From the NCBI RefSeq assembly GCF_016907715.1, contig NZ_JAFBCM010000001.1, positions 5,084,001-5,148,000 of the forward strand: a stretch of DNA of 64,000 nucleotides, in the 5' to 3' direction. This document shows, in pieces, positions 25,005-33,690 of the stretch. The notes beneath the pieces are model-generated. The model was not told the origin of the DNA and ran no database searches. It saw nothing but the letters and a program-made list of their open reading frames with translations. Within the stretch, counting starts at the first letter, position 1. Each line of letters begins with the position of its first letter. The stretch comes from Tenggerimyces flavus (GTDB lineage Bacteria; Actinomycetota; Actinomycetes; Propionibacteriales; Actinopolymorphaceae). Position numbers and translations under genes: made by a program.

Positions 25005-25742
25005 ATGGCTGCCAAGAACATCGACCTGGATCAGATCATCGACGTCGTCGCCGAGGCGAACCCAGGCTCGGCGTTGGACCGCGTCAGTGGTGCCCGCGCG
25101 ATGGCGGCTCGGCTCGAGACGCTGTCGCAGCACGTCATCGCGCAGTTCGTCGAGGAGGCTCGGCAGGGCGGCGCTTCGTGGACGCAGATCGGCAGCGCGC
25201 TCGGCGTCACTCGGCAGGCCGCGCAGCAGCGGTTCGTCGCGTCGGAGAGTGCTGACTTCGCGGCGGCGACGGGACGCGGACTTCCGTACTCGGCTCGCGC
25301 AGCGACGTCGATCGAGGCCGCTCGGACGCTGGCCAGTGAGCACGGACATCGCAGTGTCGACGATGCGCACGTACTGCTCGGACTGCTCGAAAACCGTACG
25401 GGTGCGGCGATTTCGGCGCTGAAGACGCTCGGACTGCGCACGGCGGACCTGCGCAAGTCGGCCCGGGCGGCGCTGCCCGGCGACACCAAGCGCAAGACCA
25501 CGAACCCGGCGCTCGGCCGCAGCGGCGTGAAGGCGCTGGAGCTCGCGGAGCGCGAGGCGCTGCGGGTGGGCTCGGCCGCGGTCGACACCGAGCACGTGCT
25601 GCTCGGACTGCTCGGCGACGCGGACTCGGCGGTGGCGAAGCTGTTCGCCGACGCCGGCCAGAACTACGCCGCGGTGCGTGCCGCGGTCGCCAGCGAGGCG
25701 GCGGTCAAGCCGGCGAAGAAGACCGCCAAGCGCACCCGCTGA
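25005..25742 (+). CDS. HTH protein with tandem Clp N-terminal (Clp_N/ClpR) repeats
   Basis: A 245-residue protein. Residues about 20-85 contain a helix-turn-helix-like segment, GGASWTQIGSALGVTRQAAQQRF, and residues about 95-225 hold two Clp_N repeats with the signature DDAHVLLGLLE and DTEHVLLGLLGD. There is no AAA+ ATPase module, so this is not a Clp unfoldase. The end is basic (PAKKTAKRTR). Clp_N repeats bind substrates or adaptors such as unfolded or arginine-tagged proteins. A DNA-binding regulator that senses them is a reasonable inference. The strong inverted repeat just upstream supports autoregulation. Confidence 0.85.
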   Translation: MAAKNIDLDQIIDVVAEANPGSALDRVSGARAMAARLETLSQHVIAQFVEEARQGGASWTQIGSALGVTRQAAQQRFVASESADFAAATGRGLPYSARAATSIEAARTLASEHGHRSVDDAHVLLGLLENRTGAAISALKTLGLRTADLRKSARAALPGDTKRKTTNPALGRSGVKALELAEREALRVGSAAVDTEHVLLGLLGDADSAVAKLFADAGQNYAAVRAAVASEAAVKPAKKTAKRTR

Positions 25743-25760
25743 GCTCGACCAGCTTTCAGC

Positions 25761-25801
25761 CACGAAGGGGCAGACCGCGCAGTGCGGCCTGCCCCTTCGT
25801 G
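25761..25801. terminator. Bidirectional hairpin terminator
   Basis: CACGAAGGGGCAG (25761-25773) pairs with CTGCCCCTTCGTG (25789-25801), and an inner CCGC/GCGG extends the stem after one mismatch. It lies between the convergent stops of the HTH/ClpN and zinc-finger genes. Confidence 0.78.
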
Positions 25802-25841
25802 CGTTCCTGCTGGCTCGGAGCGCGCCAGCGCGACCATGCGA

Positions 25842-26171
25842 CTAGTCGAACAGGTCGTCGAGGAACGAACGCTTGCGGCGGTGGCCGCCGTGGTGTCCGT
25901 ACCCGGGCGGCGGCGACTGCCTGCCGTATCCCGGGGGCGGGGACTGCCGGCCGTAGTAGCCACCCTGCTGGTTCGGATATGGCTGCTGCGGCGGGGGCGG
26001 CGGCGGTGCCTGCTGGCCGCCGTGCCAGCGGGTCTCCGCGTCCACGAGGCGCTCGAGCTCACCTCGGTCCAGGAAGATGCCGCGGCACTCCTCGCACTGG
26101 TCGACGGTGACGCCGCCGCGTTCGTACTGCCTCATGGGGCCATGGCACTTCGGGCACATCAGTTCGCTCAT
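25842..26171 (-). CDS. TFIIB-type zinc-ribbon (zf-TFIIB) small protein
   Basis: A 109-residue protein. The N-terminal zinc ribbon is clear: CPKCHGPMRQYERGG, then CEECRGIFLDRGELERLV, giving a CxxC-x-CxxC site. The remainder is low-complexity Pro/Gln/Gly/Tyr with repeated SPPPGYGRQ units, ending in the basic-acidic tail RRKRSFLDDLFD. The start MSELMCPKC is the family N-terminus; a longer upstream reading was rejected. The function is unknown; proteins of this family are often described as putative transcription-related zinc fingers. Confidence 0.85.
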   Translation of the reverse strand: MSELMCPKCHGPMRQYERGGVTVDQCEECRGIFLDRGELERLVDAETRWHGGQQAPPPPPPQQPYPNQQGGYYGRQSPPPGYGRQSPPPGYGHHGGHRRKRSFLDDLFD

Positions 26172-26295
26172 GGCCAGCAACTTAGCCGATCCTTTACCTT
26201 TGTGCTTGGTGCCGACATCGGGGAAACTTCGGTCGATCTTCGTACGTTGAGGCACCGACAGCACGCGTCCTCACCGGTGGATCGGAGCACTCTGC

Positions 26296-26883
26296 ATGGC
26301 GATGAGCCGACGGCTCTCGACGTCCTTGTTCATCGCCGGCTCGATCGCCGCGATCCTTGTCGTCGGAGCGATCTTCGGACGCGTCGGGCGGCTGACCGAT
26401 CCGCCGGACTTCAATGCCCGGCCCGCTTTCCAACTGCCCTTCGCCTGTGGGCAGCTGTGGCGGCTGTCGACGTACGCGAGCCACAACCCGGAGGACAAGA
26501 AGGTCGACTTCTTCCGCCTCGGCGCGAAGACCGCGGGCAGCACGGTCGTGGCGTCGGCGACGGGTGAGGTCCGCCGGCTCGTGCGGCCGGGTGGGGTGAA
26601 GCTTTACCACGGCAAGGGCTGGTACACGATCTACCTGCACATGGACAAGATCCGCGTAGAGCCCGGCGAGCAGGTCGTGGCGGGGCAACCGATCGGCGCG
26701 GTGGGCAAGGTTGGAACGCGGGTGGAGCACCTGCACTACGAGCAGCTCTTCGACGAGGACGCGTCCGGCGACGCGCCCCCGTCGGAGATCGTGACTCCGG
26801 TGTTGCAGGGCAAGCAGTACAGCCTGGAGGCCGACAACCCCGCACCGCAGCTTCTGAGCAAGAACGCCTGCCCCACGAGTTAG
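26296..26883 (+). CDS. Membrane-anchored M23 (LytM-type) peptidase-like protein
   Basis: A 195-residue protein with an N-terminal membrane anchor (about residues 9-30). The LytM zinc site is recognisable: H63 in ASHNPEDKKVDF with D71, H115 in YLHMDK, and H145-x-H147 in RVEHLHYEQ. The first motif is loose compared with the usual HxGxD, so activity is likely but not certain. It would cut peptide cross-links of peptidoglycan outside the membrane. Two ATGs two codons apart (26296 and 26302) are possible starts. The TAG stop is the first three bases of a dispersed 138-bp repeat. Confidence 0.82.
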   Translation: MAMSRRLSTSLFIAGSIAAILVVGAIFGRVGRLTDPPDFNARPAFQLPFACGQLWRLSTYASHNPEDKKVDFFRLGAKTAGSTVVASATGEVRRLVRPGGVKLYHGKGWYTIYLHMDKIRVEPGEQVVAGQPIGAVGKVGTRVEHLHYEQLFDEDASGDAPPSEIVTPVLQGKQYSLEADNPAPQLLSKNACPTS

Positions 26884-27018
26884 CCTCGATCTTTCGTCCG
26901 GCGGTGGTTTCGCCCGGCCCCGCCCGCCCTGGGGCCAACGATCATGTTTACATGATCATTGGCCCCTTTACGCGGGGTGGACGGCAGGTAGAGTGGTCAC
27001 TGGCCGGGTAAGGCGACC
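26881..27018. repeat. Dispersed ~138-bp repeat with central hairpin, copy 1
   Basis: This segment matches 36540-36678 closely: the first 24 bases are identical and the whole differs by few substitutions and about one base of length. Its centre (26933-26964) folds as arms of GGCCAACGATCATGT type around TT, with one mismatch in this copy. It begins with TAG, which is the stop codon of the M23 gene. Both copies lie between convergent genes. The 98 bases that follow, before the exporter stop, hold nothing convincing. Confidence 0.85.
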
Positions 27019-27116
27019 CGCGACGCTTCACCTACGGGGTGCCTTCCCGCTCGGATCACTCATCACAAGTCTCCTCAGCAGGACAGGCACTTCCGTCCTT
27101 GCCAGACACGACCCCC

Positions 27117-28565
27117 TCATCCCGTGGTCGGCACCTTGCGGAGCTTGACCACCGCGAGGACCGCGGCCGTGGCGGCGATGACCGCGGCGATCAGGGCGGC
27201 GACGTTCAGCCCACTGGTGAAGGCTTCTCGCGCCGCTTCGGGCAGCGCGACCTCGGCCGGCAGGTCGCCACCGAACTGCGCGCGGGAGACCGCGGCGGCG
27301 ATGCTGCCGATGACCGCGATGCCGAGCGAGATGCCCAGATCGCTCGCTGTGGTTGCCAATCCGGACGCCGCGCCGGTCTTCTCCGGCGGCACCGAGCCCA
27401 CGACGAGGTTCGTGGTCAGAGCCATCGAGGGCGCCACCGCCGGGTACAGCACGACGAAGCCCGCGATCAGTAGCGCGAGTCCGCCACCGCTGCCGACCTG
27501 CGTGAGCATCAGGTAGCCGACGACCTGCACGGCGAGACCGACCGCGATCAGCACACCGGGCCGGATCCTTCGTACCAGAACGGGCGAGAACGACGACACC
27601 ACGACGAGCAGCGCGGCGGCGGGGAGCACCCAGAGCCCAGCCTGCAACGGGGACAGGCCCTCGACGAGCTGCAGGTACTGCGTGAAGAGCAGGTAGACGC
27701 CGCCGAGCGCGGTCGCGGCGAGCAGGAACACGCCGAGCGCGCCGCTGATCACGGGGTTGGCGAACAGCCGTACGTCCAGCAACGGGTGCGGCAGCCGAAG
27801 CTGCCGGAGGACGAACCAGACGCCGAACGCGAGCCCGACCGCGATGGAGACGAGCGGGACCACCAAGCTGCCCTGCTTGGCGAGCTCCTTGATGCCGTAG
27901 ATGACCGGCAGCAACATGGCGAGCGAGAGCCCGACGCTGAACAGATCGAGCTTGCCGGCGGCCGGATTGCGGTTCTCGGGAACGAGGAACGGGGCGCCGA
28001 TCGCGACGATGACCATGATCGGAACGGCGACGAGGAACGCGGCCCGCCAGTCGAACGCGGTGAGCAGCGCTCCGCCGACGACCGGTCCGAGCGCCGTACC
28101 GAGCGAGATCCCGCCGGCCCACACGCCGACTGCCACCCCGCGCTGCTTGGCGTCGGTGAACGTGGCGAAGATCAGGCCGAGCGTGGCGGGCATCTGGGTC
28201 GCCGCGGCGATGCCGAGGACCGCGCGCCAGAGGATCATCATCCCGGGATCGGTCGTGAACGCGGCGAGCACGGAGACCACGGCGAACACCGCCGCACCTC
28301 CGACGAGCAGCCGGCGGTGCCCGATCCGGTCCCCCAGCGTGCCCATCGTGACGAGCAGGCCGGCCATCAGGAAGCCGTAGATGTCGATGATCCACAGCGT
28401 CTGGGTCGGGCTGGGCCGCAGGTCCGCGGCAAGCTGCGGGATGGCGAGGAACAAGATCGTGAGCATCATGAACAGCAACATCGCGGGCAGCGCGAGGATC
28501 GCGAGCCCGAGCCAAACCTTCCAACGCGTGCCCTGAACGGGCGGTGCGCTCTCGACGCCAGACAT
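27117..28565 (-). CDS. MFS drug exporter, DHA2 (14-TMS, EmrB/QacA-like) family
   Basis: A 482-residue transporter with about fourteen hydrophobic segments. Motif A reads GTLGDRIGHRRLL, the motif C region is GISLGTALGPVVGGAL in span 5, and WIIDIYGFLMAGLLVTMG in span 2 is typical of the DHA2 group. Such proteins expel lipophilic cations or other toxic compounds in exchange for protons. The ATG at 28565 gives the normal N-terminus MSGVESAPPVQG. It diverges from an aldo/keto reductase gene across a 228-bp gap that has several inverted repeats, so it is probably controlled by a repressor encoded elsewhere. Confidence 0.92.
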   Translation of the reverse strand: MSGVESAPPVQGTRWKVWLGLAILALPAMLLFMMLTILFLAIPQLAADLRPSPTQTLWIIDIYGFLMAGLLVTMGTLGDRIGHRRLLVGGAAVFAVVSVLAAFTTDPGMMILWRAVLGIAAATQMPATLGLIFATFTDAKQRGVAVGVWAGGISLGTALGPVVGGALLTAFDWRAAFLVAVPIMVIVAIGAPFLVPENRNPAAGKLDLFSVGLSLAMLLPVIYGIKELAKQGSLVVPLVSIAVGLAFGVWFVLRQLRLPHPLLDVRLFANPVISGALGVFLLAATALGGVYLLFTQYLQLVEGLSPLQAGLWVLPAAALLVVVSSFSPVLVRRIRPGVLIAVGLAVQVVGYLMLTQVGSGGGLALLIAGFVVLYPAVAPSMALTTNLVVGSVPPEKTGAASGLATTASDLGISLGIAVIGSIAAAVSRAQFGGDLPAEVALPEAAREAFTSGLNVAALIAAVIAATAAVLAVVKLRKVPTTG

Positions 28566-28585
28566 GGCGGTGACCTTCCTTCGCA

Positions 28586-28662
28586 ATACCACTGGGGGGT
28601 ATCTGTGGTTGATGAGCCGAAGGTACCCCTGGAAGGTATCTAACGCAAGATTCCTCGCGTTA
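28586..28662. promoter_or_regulatory. Cluster of inverted repeats in the exporter/reductase divergent promoter
   Basis: Two sites share one geometry: ATACC-N7-GGTAT at 28586-28602 and GTACC-N7-GGTAT at 28623-28639, with starts 37 bp apart. A separate pair TAACGC-N10-GCGTTA lies at 28641-28662. The G/C-rich ATACC...GGTAT form recalls CsoR/RcnR-type operators, but that link is only by appearance. No regulator gene is adjacent. Confidence 0.45.
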
Positions 28663-28793
28663 ATGCGAGACCTGGTGGGGTACGGCTCCGCGTTAGGGGC
28701 CCGCTCCCGCCGCGCCAGGGCAGTCCAGGGGGGCGCTAGCCAGGGACTGACGGTCCCTCCCGCGACCGCCGGTCCCGCAGCACAGTCGGACTC

Positions 28794-29786
28794 ATGGACA
28801 TCAGAACACTGGGCAAGAACGGCCCGAACGTCTCCGCCTTCGGGCTCGGCGCGATGGGCATGTCGGGCGCCTACGGCCCCGCAGACGACATCGAGAGCAT
28901 CGCCACGATCCACGCCGCGCTCGACGCCGGCGTCACCTTGATCGACACCGGCGACTTCTACGGCATGGGCGACAACGAGCTGCTGATCAACCGAGCCCTC
29001 CGCGACCGCAACCGGGACGAGGTGACGATCAGCGTGAAGTTCGGCGGGATGCGCGACCCCGCCGGCGGCTGGCTCGGCATCGACACCAGCCCGGCGGCGG
29101 TGAAGAACTTCCTGGCCTACTCGCTCCGCCGCCTCGGCACCGACCACGTCGACGTCTACCGGCCGGCGCGACTCGACCCGCGTGTCCCGATCGAGGACAC
29201 CGTCGGCGCGATCGCGGAGCTGGTGCAGGCCGGGTACGTACGCCACATCGGGCTGTCCGAGGTCGGCGCCGAGACGCTCCGCAAGGCCAACGCGGTGCAT
29301 CCGATCAGCGACCTGCAGATCGAGTATTCCCTGCTGTCACGGGGAATCGAGGCCGACATCCTGCCGACGGCGCGGGAGCTGGGTGTCGGCATCACCGCTT
29401 ACGGCGTGCTGTCCCGCGGCCTGCTGTCCGGACGCTGGCGACCCGAAACCGCGCAGGAAGGCGACTTCCGTCGCTTCAGCCCGCGGTTCCACGAGGAGAA
29501 CGTCCGCCACAACCTCGAGCTGGTGGACGCGCTCCGCAAGGTCGCGGAGTCGAAGAGTGCGACCGTCGCCCAGCTGGCGATCGCCTGGGTCGCGTCGCGC
29601 GGCGACGACATCGTCCCGATCATCGGCGCCCGCCGTCGCGACCAGCTCGCGGAGTCACTGGCAGCGCTCGACCTCGAGCTCGGCACCGGGGACCTCGCCG
29701 CGATCGAGGCGGCCATACCGGAGGGCTCGGCCGCCGGAGACCGCTATCCAGAGAGCCAGATGGCGCACCTCGATAGCGAGCGCTAG
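28794..29786 (+). CDS. Aldo/keto reductase
   Basis: A 330-residue TIM-barrel NADPH-dependent reductase. Catalytic D51, Y56 and K82 are present (LIDTGDFYG, ISVKFGG). The usual active-site His is replaced: the strand reads DVYRPARLDP with A125 at that position, as in the YQPAR subgroup of AKRs. Late cofactor-binding residues appear in PIIGARRRDQLAESL. It should reduce small aldehydes or ketones, and may assist detoxification together with the divergent exporter. The substrate is unknown. Confidence 0.92.
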   Translation: MDIRTLGKNGPNVSAFGLGAMGMSGAYGPADDIESIATIHAALDAGVTLIDTGDFYGMGDNELLINRALRDRNRDEVTISVKFGGMRDPAGGWLGIDTSPAAVKNFLAYSLRRLGTDHVDVYRPARLDPRVPIEDTVGAIAELVQAGYVRHIGLSEVGAETLRKANAVHPISDLQIEYSLLSRGIEADILPTARELGVGITAYGVLSRGLLSGRWRPETAQEGDFRRFSPRFHEENVRHNLELVDALRKVAESKSATVAQLAIAWVASRGDDIVPIIGARRRDQLAESLAALDLELGTGDLAAIEAAIPEGSAAGDRYPESQMAHLDSER

Positions 29787-29943
29787 AAACCGCTCGCATG
29801 AGCGTCGGCGGCGGCGTTGCTTTCTCGGCCCCGCTATGCAGCGACGACGTCCCACCGATGTCGGTGAGCCAACGTGATCTCGTGGCGTCGTCGGTGCCGT
29901 AGCCGAGAAGGCGACGCCTGGTGCCGCCGACCGGTGCGAGCCA

Positions 29944-31260
29944 TTAGAAGAGCGTGTGCGCGACCTCGACGATGACGCCGTCGTCGTCGACGATCGGGAC
30001 CAGGCGCCACTTGTCGAACGCCGTGCAGGGGTGGGCGACGCCGAAGCACATCGCGTCGCCCACTCGCAGTTCCGAGCTCTCCGGGATTTCGACGAAGCCG
30101 TGCTGGTCGTTCAGGCCGGTGACCGTCATGCCGTCCGTCGAACGCGCCTCGCCAGACGTCGAGTACGCCGACCGCACCACCGGCCAGGCCACGTCGAACG
30201 GGAAGTCCCGCCGTCCCGCACCGACCAGCGCGAGCCCGGGCTCCGGCCGCGACAGCACGTACGCCCACACGTCAATCGCCGCTTGCAGGGCGTACGGCAC
30301 ACCGCCGGTCGGCAGCGGCGTCGACTCGGTGTACAGCCCGTCGTCGTGGGTCACGTATCCCCCACTGCGGATCACCACGGTCGCCGGCTCCTCGCCGGTC
30401 AGGTGCTCCGCGACCACGTCGAAGTACGTGCTCCCGCCGGCCGACAGCAGCAACCCGTCCGATACGCCTACCAGCTCCGTGCCACGAACGAGGCCCTGCT
30501 GGGAAAGCTCCAACCCCAGCGCACGAATCTCCGCGCAGAACGCACCCGCGGCCGCCAGATCCGCCGACGCACGGGAGTGTCCGAGCACGCCCTCGTAGCC
30601 CGTCGCGCCGACCACGTCGACCGTCGTCGTCGCCGCAGCGGCGCGCGCCACGGCGACAGCCGCCTCGGCCGAACGGGCGCCCGTCCGCTTGCCCCGAACC
30701 CCGAGCTCCACCATCACGGCCAGCGGCCGCGAGGCACCGCGCGCCGTCAGCTCGCGGTCCAGCAGCGCCACGCCCTCGACCGAGTCCACATAACCCACGA
30801 ACGTCAGCCCCGGATCGGAGGACAAGGAGTCGGCCAGCCAGCCGATCCCGGCGGGGTCGACCAGCTCGTTCGCCAGCAGAACCCGCCGCACGCCGAGGTC
30901 GACGTACGCGCGCACCTGCCCGATGTGCGCCGCGGTGATCCCCCACGCGCCGGCCTCGAGCTGCCGGGCGGTGATCTCCGGCGACATCGTCGTCTTGCCG
31001 TGCGGCGCGAGCTCCACGCCGTGCTTGCGACACCACGCGGCCATCGTCGCGACGTTCGACGTCAGCGCCGAGTCGCGCACGACCATCAGCGGGTACGTCA
31101 GCTCGCCTCCGCGCACCGTCAAGTTGCGCTTGACAACATCGTCGGCAGTGATGCTGGGCAGTGCCGTGAAGCCCTTCTCCGCTGGGCTGATCGGCTGCGC
31201 GGCGAGCTGGCGCAAAGCCGAGGCCAGCACGTCCGGATCGTACGCACGGACCTCGCTCAT
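29944..31260 (-). CDS. D-threonine aldolase/D-serine dehydratase-like PLP enzyme (alanine racemase fold)
   Basis: A 438-residue fold-type III PLP enzyme. The PLP lysine lies in ELAPHGKTTMSPEI, the barrel motif VELGVRGKRTG follows, and the C-terminal beta domain ends with a probable metal site in GDAMCFGVAHPCTAFDKW (His and Cys). This set is typical of amino-acid deaminases and D-threonine aldolases acting on D-hydroxy amino acids. It overlaps the N-acyl-D-amino-acid deacylase gene by four bases (ATGA), so the deacylase may supply its D-amino-acid substrate. Whether it cleaves or deaminates cannot be told from the sequence. It is the last gene of a five-gene operon. Confidence 0.88.
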   Translation of the reverse strand: MSEVRAYDPDVLASALRQLAAQPISPAEKGFTALPSITADDVVKRNLTVRGGELTYPLMVVRDSALTSNVATMAAWCRKHGVELAPHGKTTMSPEITARQLEAGAWGITAAHIGQVRAYVDLGVRRVLLANELVDPAGIGWLADSLSSDPGLTFVGYVDSVEGVALLDRELTARGASRPLAVMVELGVRGKRTGARSAEAAVAVARAAAATTTVDVVGATGYEGVLGHSRASADLAAAGAFCAEIRALGLELSQQGLVRGTELVGVSDGLLLSAGGSTYFDVVAEHLTGEEPATVVIRSGGYVTHDDGLYTESTPLPTGGVPYALQAAIDVWAYVLSRPEPGLALVGAGRRDFPFDVAWPVVRSAYSTSGEARSTDGMTVTGLNDQHGFVEIPESSELRVGDAMCFGVAHPCTAFDKWRLVPIVDDDGVIVEVAHTLF

Positions 31261-32825
31261 AGCCCGACCTCTCCTCTGCGCAGGGCGCGACCGGGAGTCG
31301 CGCCGGTCAGCTTGCCGTCGACCAGCACCGGTTCCCCCGCGACGAGAACGTGGTTGACGCCGCACGCGAGCAGCCGTGGCTCGTCGTACGTGGCCCGGTC
31401 GCCGACGAGCTCCGGGTCGACGACGGCGATGTCGGCGACGTTGCCCACCGCCAGCGTGCCACGCCCCGCCAGCCCGAAGCGAGAGGCCGGGTGACCGGAC
31501 AGATGCCAGCTCGCCTCGTTCCAGGTCCAGTCGCCGAGCTCGCGGGTGTGCTTGCCGAGGAACTGCGCGAACGCACCCCAGCCGCGCGGATGCGGATGCC
31601 CGCCGAGGTAGATCCCGTCCGAGCAGCCCATGTGCGCGGGGTGCCGGAGCAGCTCCCGCACGTCGGACTCCCCCGCCCCACTCGGCGCCGGCACGATCGC
31701 GCCGACCGCCACGTCGCTGTCGAGGATCAGTTCGCAGACCGCGTCGCCGAACGACATGCCCATCCGTGCCGCGGCCTCCGCGACCGTGAGGCCCTCCGCC
31801 CACCGCAGCCGTGAGCTGGCGACGAATCCCAACACAGACGGGGAAATCGTCTCCTCGACGGTCGGGAACCAGTCGCGGGCGAGCTGCTCGCGTACGGCCG
31901 GGTCCGCGAGCCGGCTGAGCGTCACGTCGACGCCACCCTCCTGCAACGTCGCCGGCAGCGCCTTCATCGCGAGGATCGTGTTCGCCCACAGGTGCGGGTA
32001 GGAGTCGAACGTGACGTCCAGCCCGTCGGCGAGGCACTCCTCGAGCCGTGCGACGAGCCGGGGCGCGTGGCCGCGGTAGTGCGAGATGTGCAGCGGGATG
32101 CCGGTGGCCTTGCCGATGTCGGCGGCCTCGGCCATCCCGACCCGCGCGCCGTCGTCGTAGCTGCGCAGGTGGCTCACGTACGGCGCGGCGATGCGGGCGG
32201 CCGGCGCGCACAGCGCGGTGAGCTCGTTCAGGTCGGCGAACACGCCGGGCACGTACTCCAAGCCGGTCGACACCCCGACCGCACCTTCGTCGAGGCCTTG
32301 CGACACGAGGGCGGCCATGGTGCGGAGCTCGGCGTCGTTCGCGCGGACCGAGCCGGAGCCGAGGACGTCCTGGCGGACCGTGCCGAGCGGGACGAGGTAG
32401 GCCACGTTCAGCGGCGTCCGCCGGTCGAAGAAGCCGAGCAGGTCGGCGACCGAGCAGCCGTTCGCGAGCTCCTCCGGCGGCGCGCCGTCGACCGCGGCGA
32501 AGTAGCGCGCGACGTACGCGACAGTCTCGGTCGACCCTGGTGCGAACGACAGCCCGTCCTGGCCGAGCACGACCGAGGTGATGCCCTGGCGGAGCATCGC
32601 CTCCTGCACCTCGGGCCGGGTGAGGACGGCGTCGGCGTGGACGTGGGCGTCGACCATCCCCGGAAACAGCAGCTGGCCGGTCACGTCGATGACCGTGTGC
32701 GCCTCAGCGCCGGTCAGCTCGCCGATCGCCGCGATGCGGCCGCCGGTGATCGCGAGGTCCGCACGCCGGGGCGTCCCACCCGCGTGTTCCACGACCGAGC
32801 CGCCGAGCAACGAGATGTCGTACAC
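31257..32825 (-). CDS. N-acyl-D-amino-acid deacylase (D-aminoacylase, amidohydrolase family)
   Basis: A 522-residue metal-dependent amidohydrolase. The metal pair H61 and H63 lies in FPGMVDAHVHAD, the second region HISHYRGHAPRL carries further ligands, and GNVADIAVVDPELV is the usual C-terminal beta-sandwich strand. The enzyme removes the acyl group from N-acyl-D-amino acids. Coupling to the D-threonine-aldolase-like gene supports a D-amino-acid salvage role. A 69-bp gap separates it from the SDR gene upstream on the same strand, so one transcript is plausible. Confidence 0.9.
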   Translation of the reverse strand: MYDISLLGGSVVEHAGGTPRRADLAITGGRIAAIGELTGAEAHTVIDVTGQLLFPGMVDAHVHADAVLTRPEVQEAMLRQGITSVVLGQDGLSFAPGSTETVAYVARYFAAVDGAPPEELANGCSVADLLGFFDRRTPLNVAYLVPLGTVRQDVLGSGSVRANDAELRTMAALVSQGLDEGAVGVSTGLEYVPGVFADLNELTALCAPAARIAAPYVSHLRSYDDGARVGMAEAADIGKATGIPLHISHYRGHAPRLVARLEECLADGLDVTFDSYPHLWANTILAMKALPATLQEGGVDVTLSRLADPAVREQLARDWFPTVEETISPSVLGFVASSRLRWAEGLTVAEAAARMGMSFGDAVCELILDSDVAVGAIVPAPSGAGESDVRELLRHPAHMGCSDGIYLGGHPHPRGWGAFAQFLGKHTRELGDWTWNEASWHLSGHPASRFGLAGRGTLAVGNVADIAVVDPELVGDRATYDEPRLLACGVNHVLVAGEPVLVDGKLTGATPGRALRRGEVGL

Positions 32826-32894
32826 GTTCCGGTTGGGCCTCTCCGAAGGGGGACGGATGCCGCCAGCTTAGGGGCAGGACCGCAACGCTGTGGA

Positions 32895-33689
32895 TCATGT
32901 CTCGTGGCCGGATTGGAACACATCTTGCAGGAACCCCGTGTGTCCGGCTAGTACCCCTCCGTCGACCCTCAGCACCACGCCCGTGATCCAGGATGCGTCA
33001 GCGGAGGCCAGGAACGCCACCGCCGCGGCGATGTCCTCCGGCTCACCGACCCGCCCGAGCGGATAGTGGCGGACGACGTCGTCGAAGATCGCGGGGTTCT
33101 CGGCGAGGCGCCGGGCCCAGACGGGCGTACGGACGGTGCCGGGCGCGACCGCGTTCACGCGGATGCCGCGCCGGGCGTAGCGCATGGCGAGGTTCTCGGT
33201 GAGGTTGTGCAGGCCGGCCTTGGCGGCGGAGTAGGCCTCGTTGCCGAACGCGGTGATCCCGTTCACCGAGCCGATGTTGACGACCGTGCCCTTGGTCTGG
33301 AGCAGGTGCGGCAGCGCGGTCTGCAGGCAGCGGACGGCGCCGCCGAGCGTCGGCTCGACCTGGCGTGCCCACTCCTCCTCGTCGGTCTCCTCGAACGGGA
33401 CGTCGCGGGCGACCCCCACGTTGTTGACCAGCACGTCGAGCTTGTCGAACCGTTCGATGGCCGCGGCGAACGCGGCCTCGACGGACGCGCGCTGGGTGAC
33501 GTCGCAGTGGATCGCGAGGCTGTCGACGCCCTCGTTCGCCAGCTCGGCGGCGGCCTGCTGGACGCCGTCGGCGTCGATGTCGAGGACCGCGACCTGCGCG
33601 CCCTCGCCACCGAGCCGGGTCGCGATCGCGCGGCCGATCCCGTGCGCGGCGCCCGTGATCAGCGCGGTCCTGCCCTCGAAGCGTCGCAA
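32895..33689 (-). CDS. Short-chain dehydrogenase/reductase
   Basis: A 264-residue classical SDR. The cofactor site is TGAAHGIGRA, the NNVG strand follows, catalytic Ser is in NIGSVNG and the YxxxK pair is in EAYSAAKAG. The acidic residue at the end of strand 2 (VLDID) points to NAD(H) preference. The start is TTG: AGGAGG lies five bases before it and a longer reading would lie inside the upstream dehydrogenase gene, which ends one base earlier. It probably oxidises or reduces an intermediate of the same operon; the substrate is not known. Confidence 0.9.
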   Translation of the reverse strand: MRRFEGRTALITGAAHGIGRAIATRLGGEGAQVAVLDIDADGVQQAAAELANEGVDSLAIHCDVTQRASVEAAFAAAIERFDKLDVLVNNVGVARDVPFEETDEEEWARQVEPTLGGAVRCLQTALPHLLQTKGTVVNIGSVNGITAFGNEAYSAAKAGLHNLTENLAMRYARRGIRVNAVAPGTVRTPVWARRLAENPAIFDDVVRHYPLGRVGEPEDIAAAVAFLASADASWITGVVLRVDGGVLAGHTGFLQDVFQSGHET

Positions 33690-33690
33690 C

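Noticed and set aside
27029-27064. Tiny frame of 11 residues after the exporter gene with a GAGGAG-like site
   Set aside because: Too short to support; no conservation can be tested here.
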